A stretch of 64,000 bases of DNA, from assembly GCF_001748245.1 (NCBI RefSeq), contig NZ_BDFO01000001.1:915345-979344 (forward strand), given 5' to 3'. The DNA is from Oligoflexus tunisiensis. GTDB lineage: Bacteria > Bdellovibrionota_B > Oligoflexia > Oligoflexales > Oligoflexaceae. Positions 16,647 through 23,698 of this stretch are shown piece after piece (positions within the stretch are counted from its first letter, which is position 1; the number at the start of each line of letters is the position of its first letter). Below the pieces are notes generated by a model. The model was not told where the DNA came from. It searched no databases and saw nothing but the letters and a program-made list of their open reading frames with translations. Position numbers and translations under genes: made by a program.

Positions 16647-17746
16647 ACGGAATCCGCCGCGATAAGCAGGGAGAAATTGCTGCCGCCAAAGCCAAAGGAA
16701 TTGCTGAGACCTTTCTTCAAATGCTTTTTCCGGAGCATGGCCACGGTGATGGCCGCTTCCAAAGCACCCGCGGCACCCAGATAATGGCCGGTGAAACCTT
16801 TGGTGGCATGCAGCCGGTCGAGGCTGCCGAAGACCGCTGTCACGGCCTCCGCCTCGGCCGCATCGTTGCCTTCCGTTCCTGTGCCATGGGCGTTGATGTA
16901 GTCCACGGCGTCCGCACTCCAGCCGCCGTTGGCGAGGGCCTGCTCCATAGTCGCCTGCATCCAAATTCCCTGCGGCGCCGGCTGCACCATGTGATGGGCT
17001 TCTGAAAGCGCGGCATAGCCGCAGAGGGAAGCCAGAATTGTTCCGGCCGGTTCCCGTTCCAAAAGGAGAAGAGCCCCACCTTCGCCCAGGTTGATGCCTT
17101 TCCGCTGCGGTGAAAAAGGCTGGCAAGGATTATAATCAAGGATCTGCAAACTATCAAAGCCATGCAGCGTCACGCGATTCAAAATATCAATGCCACCGGC
17201 AATCGCGGCCTTGCACAGGCCGGAACGCACGGCGTCATATGCCTGACCGATCGCCTGAGCGGCGGCGGCGCAACTGGACGAAAAGGTGAAGTGCGGTCCC
17301 CGCAAAGGAAACATTTTTCGCAATTCCTGCGTGATCCAAACCTGCTGCATATCCGGCGCAAGAAAATGCAAGAGAGGCTGGCCCGTGCTGCGATGCTGGG
17401 ACAGAGCGGAAAAAAAGCCATCGATCCCGCAGGTCGTCGTGCCGATGAAAAGACCGATATCCCGCGGCGCATAGCGCGTGAAAACGTGGGTTTCACCGTC
17501 GAGCTGTTCGATCATGCTCTGCATGACCCGCCGCATGACCTGATCCGATTTCAAACGCTCCGCTTCAGGCACCTGCCAGGTGTCCAGAGGCAATTCCCCA
17601 AGCGGCGCCTGGATCCATTCGGCAAAGCGATGGGCACGATGTATCCCTGACTTCTGCTGGATGACAGCATCCCCGAGGTCCTGCCATTGCCGGCCCAGGG
17701 CCGAGGCGACAGAGATTCCCGTGATGCTGACACTGGTGCTTAGCAT
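16643..17746 (-). CDS. beta-ketoacyl-ACP synthase (APE elongating ketosynthase)
   Basis: 367 residues, slightly short for a FabF-type enzyme (about 410). The Cys-His-His triad is complete: Cys159 in FSSSCAAAAQA, His287 in INAHGTGTEGND and His321 in KGFTGHYLGAAGALE; the C-terminus has NSFGFGGSN. It condenses malonyl units onto the growing ACP-bound chain. It is the only complete ketosynthase in this locus, whereas characterised aryl-polyene clusters often also have a separate starter ketosynthase. Gene order KS, KS-like partner, dehydratase, reductase, dehydratase is consistent with the aryl-polyene core. Confidence 0.88.
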   Translation of the reverse strand: MLSTSVSITGISVASALGRQWQDLGDAVIQQKSGIHRAHRFAEWIQAPLGELPLDTWQVPEAERLKSDQVMRRVMQSMIEQLDGETHVFTRYAPRDIGLFIGTTTCGIDGFFSALSQHRSTGQPLLHFLAPDMQQVWITQELRKMFPLRGPHFTFSSSCAAAAQAIGQAYDAVRSGLCKAAIAGGIDILNRVTLHGFDSLQILDYNPCQPFSPQRKGINLGEGGALLLLEREPAGTILASLCGYAALSEAHHMVQPAPQGIWMQATMEQALANGGWSADAVDYINAHGTGTEGNDAAEAEAVTAVFGSLDRLHATKGFTGHYLGAAGALEAAITVAMLRKKHLKKGLSNSFGFGGSNFSLLIAADSV

Positions 17747-17749
17747 GAT

Positions 17750-18034
17750 TTAATTCGCTGCCTGCAGTTGGCTGGAATGAATGGCCTGCGCGATGCTGCT
17801 GACGTTTCGCAGGATATTGCGACCGTTTTCATCATTGCGAACCTTGATCGCATAGCGCTTGTCGAGCGCCACCACCAGTTCCAGGATGTCGATGGAGTCG
17901 AGTCCCAGACCGTCCTGAAACAGGGAAAGCTGGTCATCAATACGATCTGGCGTCATGCCAGGCAGATTGGAGACTTCCAGCAGAAGCTGCTTGATTTCAC
18001 TTTTAATTTCGTCGACTGACTTTTGCACCGGCAT
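17750..18034 (-). CDS. acyl carrier protein
   Basis: 94 residues from ATG 18034, preceded by TTTGGAGGTT 11 bases upstream; a TTG at 18052 would embed that ribosome site and is less likely. The 4'-phosphopantetheine attachment motif is GLGLDSIDILELV with Ser47. It carries the aryl-polyene intermediates between ligase, ketosynthase, reductase and dehydratase. Only one ACP gene is visible, while many characterised clusters have two. It ends 3 bp before the ketosynthase start. Confidence 0.88.
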   Translation of the reverse strand: MPVQKSVDEIKSEIKQLLLEVSNLPGMTPDRIDDQLSLFQDGLGLDSIDILELVVALDKRYAIKVRNDENGRNILRNVSSIAQAIHSSQLQAAN

Positions 18035-18058
18035 ACTCTTCTCAACCTCCAAACTTTT

Positions 18059-19156
18059 TCAGGAATCCTGGTGCGGCCTGAGCACCATCAAACTGTGGCT
18101 GATCCCCAGATTGTCGATGATGTTCTCCAGACGGAAACCGGCCTGGCTGGTCAGGCGAACTATCGTTCGGGTGTCATACATTTTACTTTGCCCATTGGCA
18201 ATGGCCGTGAAATAGGGCGACGTTTGCATGAGGCAATAGGCAGGGACCTTGGGCTGCCGATCCCAAAATGTGTCCAGGATGAAAAGACGCCCATCAGGCT
18301 CAAGCGAGGATCGTGCCAGCTGGAGGATCTTAAAAACATCAGCCTCGTTGAAGCAAACCAGAAACTGACTCATCCACACCGCCTGAAAATCAGAAGGCAA
18401 AGTGGCATGCGAGGACAGGAGATCAACGGCATGATAGCTCAAGCGTTGACGCCAGGGTTCCTCCTGACTTTCCGCCTGAGCCAGCTCGATTTGCGAGGGC
18501 AGATCCGCGATCGTGACCTTGAGCTGCGGCTGTGCCGTCAGACAGGTGCGGGCAAAGCGTCCGGTATTGCCACCGATATCGAGCAGATTTTGCACCTCTT
18601 CTGCAAAAATTACAGGCAGGGCCGCGGCAAATGCCGAATCGGAATAGTAATGATCAAAGGCCAGCCACGATTTGCGGATAGGATCGGGCAGCTCATTCAG
18701 ACCCTCATAAACGGTCGGCCAGGGACCAAGCTCCTTCAGTCCGGCGGGCTTGCCTGTTTTCAGAGCTTCCTCCAGATGAAAAAGGCCCTTGAAACAGACA
18801 TCATAAATGAAATCGAAGTTGATGGCCGTCATGGTATCCAGGGCCAGCACATGGCCGAGTTTGGTCAAATGAAAGCGGTCCTCCTGAAGCTTCAGGACGC
18901 CCATGGCCAGAGCCGATTCGAAGAGGACGCGGATGGCATAAGGGCTCAGGTTAAGGCGCTCCGCTGCCATCGGAATGCTGAGGCCTTCGCCAACGGCGTT
19001 TTCCAGCGCAGCCAGGATTCCCATGCGCTTCATCGCCATGCACACCATGAAACTGACCGGAGCGAAGGCGAGTTTTTGGGCCTCCAGCATGGCTTCTTCA
19101 AGATTTTGCCGCCCGGGTGCAAAGCGGGGAGACGGTTGGGAGGTGGGATCGAACAC
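18059..19156 (-). CDS. SAM-dependent O-methyltransferase (family 2 type)
   Basis: 365 residues. The N-terminal half is a winged-helix dimerisation domain (SFMVCMAMKRMGILAALENAVGEGLSI...). The SAM-binding motif is NLLDIGGNTGRFA (about 191-203), then IADLP and WMSQFLVCFNEADVFKIL, matching O-methyltransferase family 2. Aryl-polyene head groups are often O- or C-methylated, so it may modify the aromatic ring. The chosen start is GTG 19156 because AAGGAG lies six bases upstream; ATG 19174 has no ribosome site. It is the first gene of the minus-strand biosynthetic arm. Confidence 0.85.
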   Translation of the reverse strand: MFDPTSQPSPRFAPGRQNLEEAMLEAQKLAFAPVSFMVCMAMKRMGILAALENAVGEGLSIPMAAERLNLSPYAIRVLFESALAMGVLKLQEDRFHLTKLGHVLALDTMTAINFDFIYDVCFKGLFHLEEALKTGKPAGLKELGPWPTVYEGLNELPDPIRKSWLAFDHYYSDSAFAAALPVIFAEEVQNLLDIGGNTGRFARTCLTAQPQLKVTIADLPSQIELAQAESQEEPWRQRLSYHAVDLLSSHATLPSDFQAVWMSQFLVCFNEADVFKILQLARSSLEPDGRLFILDTFWDRQPKVPAYCLMQTSPYFTAIANGQSKMYDTRTIVRLTSQAGFRLENIIDNLGISHSLMVLRPHQDS

Positions 19157-19399
19157 GGAAAACTCCTTGCGCATGCGTGCGCCGGCGCTGGCTTCAGACC
19201 TGAATCCATTGAAGTATCCGGGCTTGAAGGGCGTTGACAGATAAAGGCAAAAGACCTTAGGTTCAATTTGGATAGACAGGCAGCTTGTCCCGGACAGGGA
19301 AAATTTCACGCCGTCAGCAATGAATCCTTGGGATCTTGAAGAAGATTAGCGTTTGCACAAGGGGCTGGCAAGCACAACGAATTGACAGGTAATCGCCGG

Positions 19400-20455
19400 A
19401 TGAACCCAAAACTTGAGACTGTGCAGAATCTCATCTGGATCCAAACCAGTTTTCTCGGTGACATCATTTTGCAGACTGCGGCTTTGAATTATGTGCGGGA
19501 GCAGCATCCTTCCATTCGGCAGTATCTCATCACGACTCCGCTCGGTGCCAAAGCTTTAGGCGGGCATCCCGCGCTGCACAAAATAGTGGTCTTCGACAAA
19601 CGCGGGCGCTCGATGCGCAAGGCGGTTCAGTCGGTAAAAAGCGACTTAAAGGACTGTGGGCGTGAAGGGACAGTCCTTCTGCAGGCTCATCGCAGCGTGC
19701 GGTCCAGTCTTTTGGCGGTGGCGCTGGGTTTTTTTACAGTAACCTATGAAGAAAGCCAACTCAGCTTCCTCGCCGATCGGCGGGTCCCGCGTGTGGCCGT
19801 GCTGCATGAAACGCAGCGCATCAGTCTCCTCCTGGAACCACTCGGTGTCCCGCGCGAGCAGCTTTTTACCAGCCGCCCCTCGCTGGCCTCGGCTTCCACA
19901 GCCTTGTCCACGGACATCGGGTCCCGCACGTCAGGGCAGGGTTTGGTTGGCATCGCGCCTGGCAGCGTCTGGGGCACCAAACGCTGGCCGGTTGCGCACT
20001 TCATTCCGATGGCCCGCATTCTTTTGGATCGCACCGATCACACGCTTTTGATCCTGGGCAGTCAGGACGAGCAGGCGGCCGCCGCGGAGATGGAACAAGG
20101 CCTTCAGGATTATGGGGCGCGCGTCATCAATCTTGCCGGCGAAACCAGTTTGGATGATCTGCGCGGTCTTTATCCTCAGCTCGATCTGCTGGTGAGCAAC
20201 GATTCCTCACCTCTGCACTATGCGTCAGCGTTTCAGGTTCCGACTTTGGCTATATTTGGCGCCACAGTTCCGGCCCTGGGATTTGGGCCTTTGGCGCCGC
20301 ACAGGTTGGTGGCGGAGGTGGAGCTGGAATGTCGGCCCTGCAGTGATCACGGACCGCAGGTGTGCCCGCTCGGTCATTTCAAATGTATGAAGACCTTGCT
20401 TCCCGAACGGGTGGCGGCCATGGCTCTCGACCTTTTGGCCCCGAGGTCCGCTTAG
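19400..20455 (+). CDS. glycosyltransferase family 9 (heptosyltransferase, LPS core)
   Basis: 351 residues from ATG 19400 (a TTG at 19382 is also possible). The family 9 pattern is clear: LIWIQTSFLGDIILQTAAL at the N-terminus, GIAPGSVWGTKRWP mid-protein (sugar-nucleotide domain start), and the C-terminal VSNDSSPLHYASAFQVPTLAIFG. A Cys cluster CRPCSDHGPQVCPLGHFKCM near the end is typical of WaaF-like enzymes. It probably adds heptose from ADP-heptose to the LPS inner core, using the pathway that gmhA opens. It is divergent from the methyltransferase gene and its stop overlaps the convergent VOC gene by 4 bp. Confidence 0.87.
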   Translation: MNPKLETVQNLIWIQTSFLGDIILQTAALNYVREQHPSIRQYLITTPLGAKALGGHPALHKIVVFDKRGRSMRKAVQSVKSDLKDCGREGTVLLQAHRSVRSSLLAVALGFFTVTYEESQLSFLADRRVPRVAVLHETQRISLLLEPLGVPREQLFTSRPSLASASTALSTDIGSRTSGQGLVGIAPGSVWGTKRWPVAHFIPMARILLDRTDHTLLILGSQDEQAAAAEMEQGLQDYGARVINLAGETSLDDLRGLYPQLDLLVSNDSSPLHYASAFQVPTLAIFGATVPALGFGPLAPHRLVAEVELECRPCSDHGPQVCPLGHFKCMKTLLPERVAAMALDLLAPRSA

Positions 20456-20871
20456 AAGGAAATCTTTACCGAATCGGCTGAGCGACGGGCGGGACCATGA
20501 TAGACCGCTTCGATATTGTTGCCATCGGGATCCAGAACGAAGGCCGCATAGTAACCCTTATGATAGGGCCTGATTCCAGGATGACCGTTTTCACGACCGC
20601 CCGCCTTCATAGCCGCTTGAAAAAACTTTTGCACGGTCTCTTCATCATGAGCCTGAAATGCAATATGAACACGCCCGGTCAGTTCTCCATGTGCGGCACG
20701 GCTGTCCGGGGTTGAAATAAAGAGTTCATCGGCCCACAGATGATCGTCGGACTCACCACCGAGCGGAATATCCAGAGCGGCGAAAATCGCACGATAAAAT
20801 TTCTTGCTGGCATTGATGTCCTTCACCACGATTTGGATGTGATCGATAAGGCGTCCGCGGTATGTATCCAT
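20452..20871 (-). CDS. VOC (glyoxalase/dioxygenase) superfamily protein
   Basis: 139 residues with one vicinal-oxygen-chelate fold unit pair: DHIQIVVKDINASKKFYRAIFAALDI at the start (metal His after D), GRVHIAFQAHDEETVQKFFQAAMKAG in the middle, and the C-terminal YYAAFVLDPDGNNIEAVYH, where Glu completes the metal site. These look like lactoylglutathione lyase relatives of the extradiol type. Substrate unknown. The start ATG 20871 has GGGGGAATC upstream. Confidence 0.85.
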   Translation of the reverse strand: MDTYRGRLIDHIQIVVKDINASKKFYRAIFAALDIPLGGESDDHLWADELFISTPDSRAAHGELTGRVHIAFQAHDEETVQKFFQAAMKAGGRENGHPGIRPYHKGYYAAFVLDPDGNNIEAVYHGPARRSADSVKISF

Positions 20872-21014
20872 ATTTGATTCCCCCTTTTCCGTTCTACGAT
20901 ATAAAGAAAAAAAACTGAAATCCACTGCCAATGCGGAAAATTGCAATTCGTGGACTTACCCACTTTGCGCCTCCGGACTCCTCATGCATACTGAAATAAA
21001 GTCGGAGGCCATTT

Positions 21015-21506
21015 ATGACATTTGACCAGATGATTGAGTTCATTATCGATCGCATTGAAAAGGGTTATGTCAATCATCCTGCCGACAATGGTGGGGAAAC
21101 CAACTGGGGCATCAGCGTGCGGGCGCATCCCGAGCTGAAAGGTCGGATGAAAAAGCTGACCAAGGATGAAGCGAAAAAAATCTATCGGCTCTCTTATTTC
21201 ACCCCGGCGCAGATCGCCAAATATCCCGGCAAGGTGCGTCTCGCCGTTTTCGACGGAGCCATCAACCACGGTGTGAAGAGCAATAACAAAATCGTGCAGA
21301 GAGCGTTGAATCGTCTCGGCCATAAACTTGCGGTGGACGGTGTGGTGGGACCGATGACTTTGGCGGCTGTGAAAGCGACCGATCCGTTGACCTTCCTGGC
21401 CACCTACAGCCGGCAGCGGCTTGAACTCTTTAAAAAGCACGAGGATTACAGCTGGGCCGGGGCCGGCTGGGAATATCGCCTCTTTCTGATCTGTTCTGCG
21501 TCTTAA
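21015..21506 (+). CDS. GH108-type muramidase (endolysin-like, no signal peptide)
   Basis: 163 residues. The catalytic region IEKGYVNHPADNGGETNWGIS matches the GH108 signature (E-x-G-Y-V-x-x-P-x-D-x-G-G-x-T-x-x-G-I) with the catalytic Glu. A C-terminal peptidoglycan-binding segment contains NRLGHKLAVDGVVGPMTLAAV. These enzymes cleave peptidoglycan glycan strands and are common phage endolysins. There is no signal peptide and no holin or other phage gene nearby, so this is a stand-alone, perhaps domesticated, copy. The start ATG follows CGGAGG. Confidence 0.85.
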   Translation: MTFDQMIEFIIDRIEKGYVNHPADNGGETNWGISVRAHPELKGRMKKLTKDEAKKIYRLSYFTPAQIAKYPGKVRLAVFDGAINHGVKSNNKIVQRALNRLGHKLAVDGVVGPMTLAAVKATDPLTFLATYSRQRLELFKKHEDYSWAGAGWEYRLFLICSAS

Positions 21507-21652
21507 TGGTATAAATATATGTCTATTTGACCATCTTCCGCCGGAATTCATCGCGAAAAACCTTTCCCCAACCTTGGCCCTTGTATTAGGTTAGGCAGGC
21601 AAAATCCCCATCATGGGGAAGCATCTTTTTTTGTATGGGAAAGGATATCACC

Positions 21653-21970
21653 ATGGGTGAACAGGAAGCTCTTGCTACCATAAAAAACGACGTGGAAAAC
21701 AATAAGGTTTTTCTTTTCATGAAGGGCACTCCTGAATCGCCTCAGTGCGGTTTTTCCGCTCAGGTTGTTCAGGTTTTGAAGAATTACGGCGTGCCTTATG
21801 GCTCGCGCAATGTTCTGGACGATTGGGATATCCGCGAAGGCATCAAGAAGTTTGCCAACTGGCCGACGATTCCGCAGCTCTATGTGAAAGGCAAATTCGT
21901 CGGTGGCTGTGACATCGTTTCGGAAATGCATCGTAAAGGCCAGCTGGCCGAAGTTCTCAAGGACCTCTAA
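21653..21970 (+). CDS. grxD: monothiol glutaredoxin (Grx4/GrxD family)
   Basis: 105 residues, class II monothiol glutaredoxin that carries or senses Fe-S clusters with glutathione. The CGFS active site is in PQCGFSAQVVQVL, followed by WPTIPQLYVKGKFVGGCDIV, the GSH-binding TIPQ and GGCD parts. The ATG at 21653 has AAAGGA seven bases upstream; an ATG at 21635 has no ribosome site. A small CCCC-ATCAT-GGGG hairpin with a T run lies just upstream (21607-21632) and may terminate the preceding gene. The next gene starts 27 bp after the stop. Confidence 0.92.
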   Translation: MGEQEALATIKNDVENNKVFLFMKGTPESPQCGFSAQVVQVLKNYGVPYGSRNVLDDWDIREGIKKFANWPTIPQLYVKGKFVGGCDIVSEMHRKGQLAEVLKDL

Positions 21971-21996
21971 GCCATTCCAGTTAAGGATGTGTGAGT

Positions 21997-23148
21997 ATGA
22001 GCATTCGCCCCTCTGATTTCACCAAAGTCGTGCATGCCGGTGTGGAGCCTGATCCGCGCACAGGCGCGATCATGACCCCGATCTTCCAAACCTCGACCTA
22101 TGTGCAGGAAGCACCCAACCAGCACAAAGGCTGGGATTACTCGAGAGCCGGAAACCCGACTCGTGATGCTCTGGAGGAGGCGTTTGCCGCCCTGGAAGGA
22201 GCCAAATACGGTTTGGCTTTTTCCTCGGGTCTCGCCGCCGAGCAGGCGATCATCCAGATTCTGAATCCGGGTGATCATGTGCTGGTCTGTGATGATGTTT
22301 ATGGCGGAACGGGTCGCCTGTTTCGGCGCCTCTTCGCCAAATACAACCTGACCTTTGAATTCATTGATATGACCGCGGTGAAGAACGTGGAAGCCGCGAT
22401 CAAGCCGAACACCCGCCTTGTGTGGATTGAAACGCCGACCAATCCCCTCCTCAAGGTGATCGATATCGCAGCGGTGACGAAGCTTGCGCATCAAGCGTCG
22501 GCCCTCGTTGTGGTGGATAACACCTTTGCTTCGCCAATCTTCCAGTCGCCTCTGGAAATGGGTGCCGACATTGTCGTTCACAGCACGACCAAGTATATCG
22601 GCGGTCACTCCGATATCATCGGCGGTGCGGTGATGATGAATGACGATAAGCTTTATGAACAGATCAAGTTCGTGCAATTTGCCGGCGGGGCGGTGCCCGG
22701 TCCTTTCGAAAGCTTCCTCCTTTTGCGCAGTGTGAAGACGCTGGCCGTGCGGATGGAGAAGCATGATGCCAATGCTCTGACCGTGGCCCGCTACCTGGCG
22801 GAACACAGCCGCGTGAAGGAAGTCTTCTTCCCAGGACTGCCTTCGCATCCGCAGCATGCGCTGGCGAAAAAGCAGATGCGTGGATTTGCAGGCATGGTGT
22901 CCTTCAATCTGAAAGGCAACTATGATGAAGTGGTGAGCTTTCTGCAAAAATTGAAGGTCTTCTCACTGGCTGAAAGTCTCGGCGGTGTGGAATCGCTGGT
23001 GAACCACCCGGAGAAGATGACCCATGCTTCGGTGCCCGAAGAGATGCGCAAGCAGCTCGGGATCGGACCGAATCTGATTCGCCTCTCCTGTGGCATTGAA
23101 AGCGCCGATGATTTGATCAAGGATCTGGATCAGGCTTTGAAAAGCTGA
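21997..23148 (+). CDS. PLP-dependent cystathionine gamma-synthase/lyase family enzyme
   Basis: 383 residues of the Cys/Met metabolism fold. The PLP lysine is in VVHSTTKYIGGHSDIIGG; other marks are YSRAGNPTRDALE, FSSGLAAEQAI, DDVYGGTGRLF and the C-terminal LGGVESLVNHPEKMTHAS with LIRLSCGIE. Sequence alone does not separate cystathionine gamma-synthase (metB), gamma-lyase and beta-lyase. ATG 21997 with AAGGA nine bases upstream is preferred over GTG 21991. Directly after the glutaredoxin gene, likely in one operon, suggesting sulfur metabolism. Confidence 0.9.
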   Translation: MSIRPSDFTKVVHAGVEPDPRTGAIMTPIFQTSTYVQEAPNQHKGWDYSRAGNPTRDALEEAFAALEGAKYGLAFSSGLAAEQAIIQILNPGDHVLVCDDVYGGTGRLFRRLFAKYNLTFEFIDMTAVKNVEAAIKPNTRLVWIETPTNPLLKVIDIAAVTKLAHQASALVVVDNTFASPIFQSPLEMGADIVVHSTTKYIGGHSDIIGGAVMMNDDKLYEQIKFVQFAGGAVPGPFESFLLLRSVKTLAVRMEKHDANALTVARYLAEHSRVKEVFFPGLPSHPQHALAKKQMRGFAGMVSFNLKGNYDEVVSFLQKLKVFSLAESLGGVESLVNHPEKMTHASVPEEMRKQLGIGPNLIRLSCGIESADDLIKDLDQALKS

Positions 23149-23166
23149 CGAGCGGCCTCGCTGATT

Positions 23167-23688
23167 TCAGGCCCACCACGCCAGGATATAGATGTCTGCA
23201 GGGTCTCCCTGCAGCTTCAGATAATCCATGACCTTAAAAAGTTCGCCCTTGTCATAGCGGTCTATATACTGGCGGAAGGTGACTTCCTCCTCTTTGCCAG
23301 TATCTGGATTGTGAAAGCTACCCATGGGCTCGTCATAGTTGAAGGTCAGCCAGTCCTTGAGTCTCGCCGGGAAGAAATGCGCGGAGTCGTCTCCCATGCA
23401 TTCCTCGAGATATTCCTGCAGTTCGGCTGGTATCGTCAACCGTAGCGTCTTGGCTTCAGAATCCTCCATAAATGGCAGCAGTTTTCCGTAGAAACGGCCA
23501 CCATCCAGGAAAAACGGGTCATCAGGTGACGGGTCTGGTATGGCTGAATAAATAAAATACTTCATCTCATCGTTATGGGAACACCAGATCTGAAAGCGTT
23601 CATCCTCAAAATCGAAACTCAAAGGAGTGATCGCAACCAGCCTCTGCCCTTCCTTCTTCACCGCCGATAACGACACCGTCCATCCCAT
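23167..23688 (-). CDS. small acidic cytosolic protein, candidate immunity protein
   Basis: 173 residues, no signal peptide, rich in Asp/Glu (SPDDPFFLDGG, YLEECMGDD, GKEEEVTF). No family recognised. It starts 10 bp after the stop of a large exported protein with a nuclease-like C-terminus, on the same strand, the typical position and character of an immunity protein for a polymorphic toxin. That role is inferred from context only. It is the last gene of the minus-strand block that begins with the AAA-RF fusion at 33.6 kb. Confidence 0.65.
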   Translation of the reverse strand: MGWTVSLSAVKKEGQRLVAITPLSFDFEDERFQIWCSHNDEMKYFIYSAIPDPSPDDPFFLDGGRFYGKLLPFMEDSEAKTLRLTIPAELQEYLEECMGDDSAHFFPARLKDWLTFNYDEPMGSFHNPDTGKEEEVTFRQYIDRYDKGELFKVMDYLKLQGDPADIYILAWWA

Positions 23689-23698
23689 GGATTATCCC

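Noticed and set aside
16647-17126. N-terminal extension of the ketosynthase-like partner protein
   Set aside because: This part is an alternate-frame reading of the upstream ketosynthase gene; the ATG at 16646 gives a normal protein start with an ATGA overlap.
18023-19237. Plus-strand open frame of 404 codons opposite the methyltransferase gene
   Set aside because: Antisense shadow; the minus strand carries a clear SAM-binding motif and ribosome site.
20872-21652. Prophage remnant around the muramidase gene
   Set aside because: No integrase, holin, tail or capsid genes and no attachment-site repeats; neighbours are housekeeping genes.
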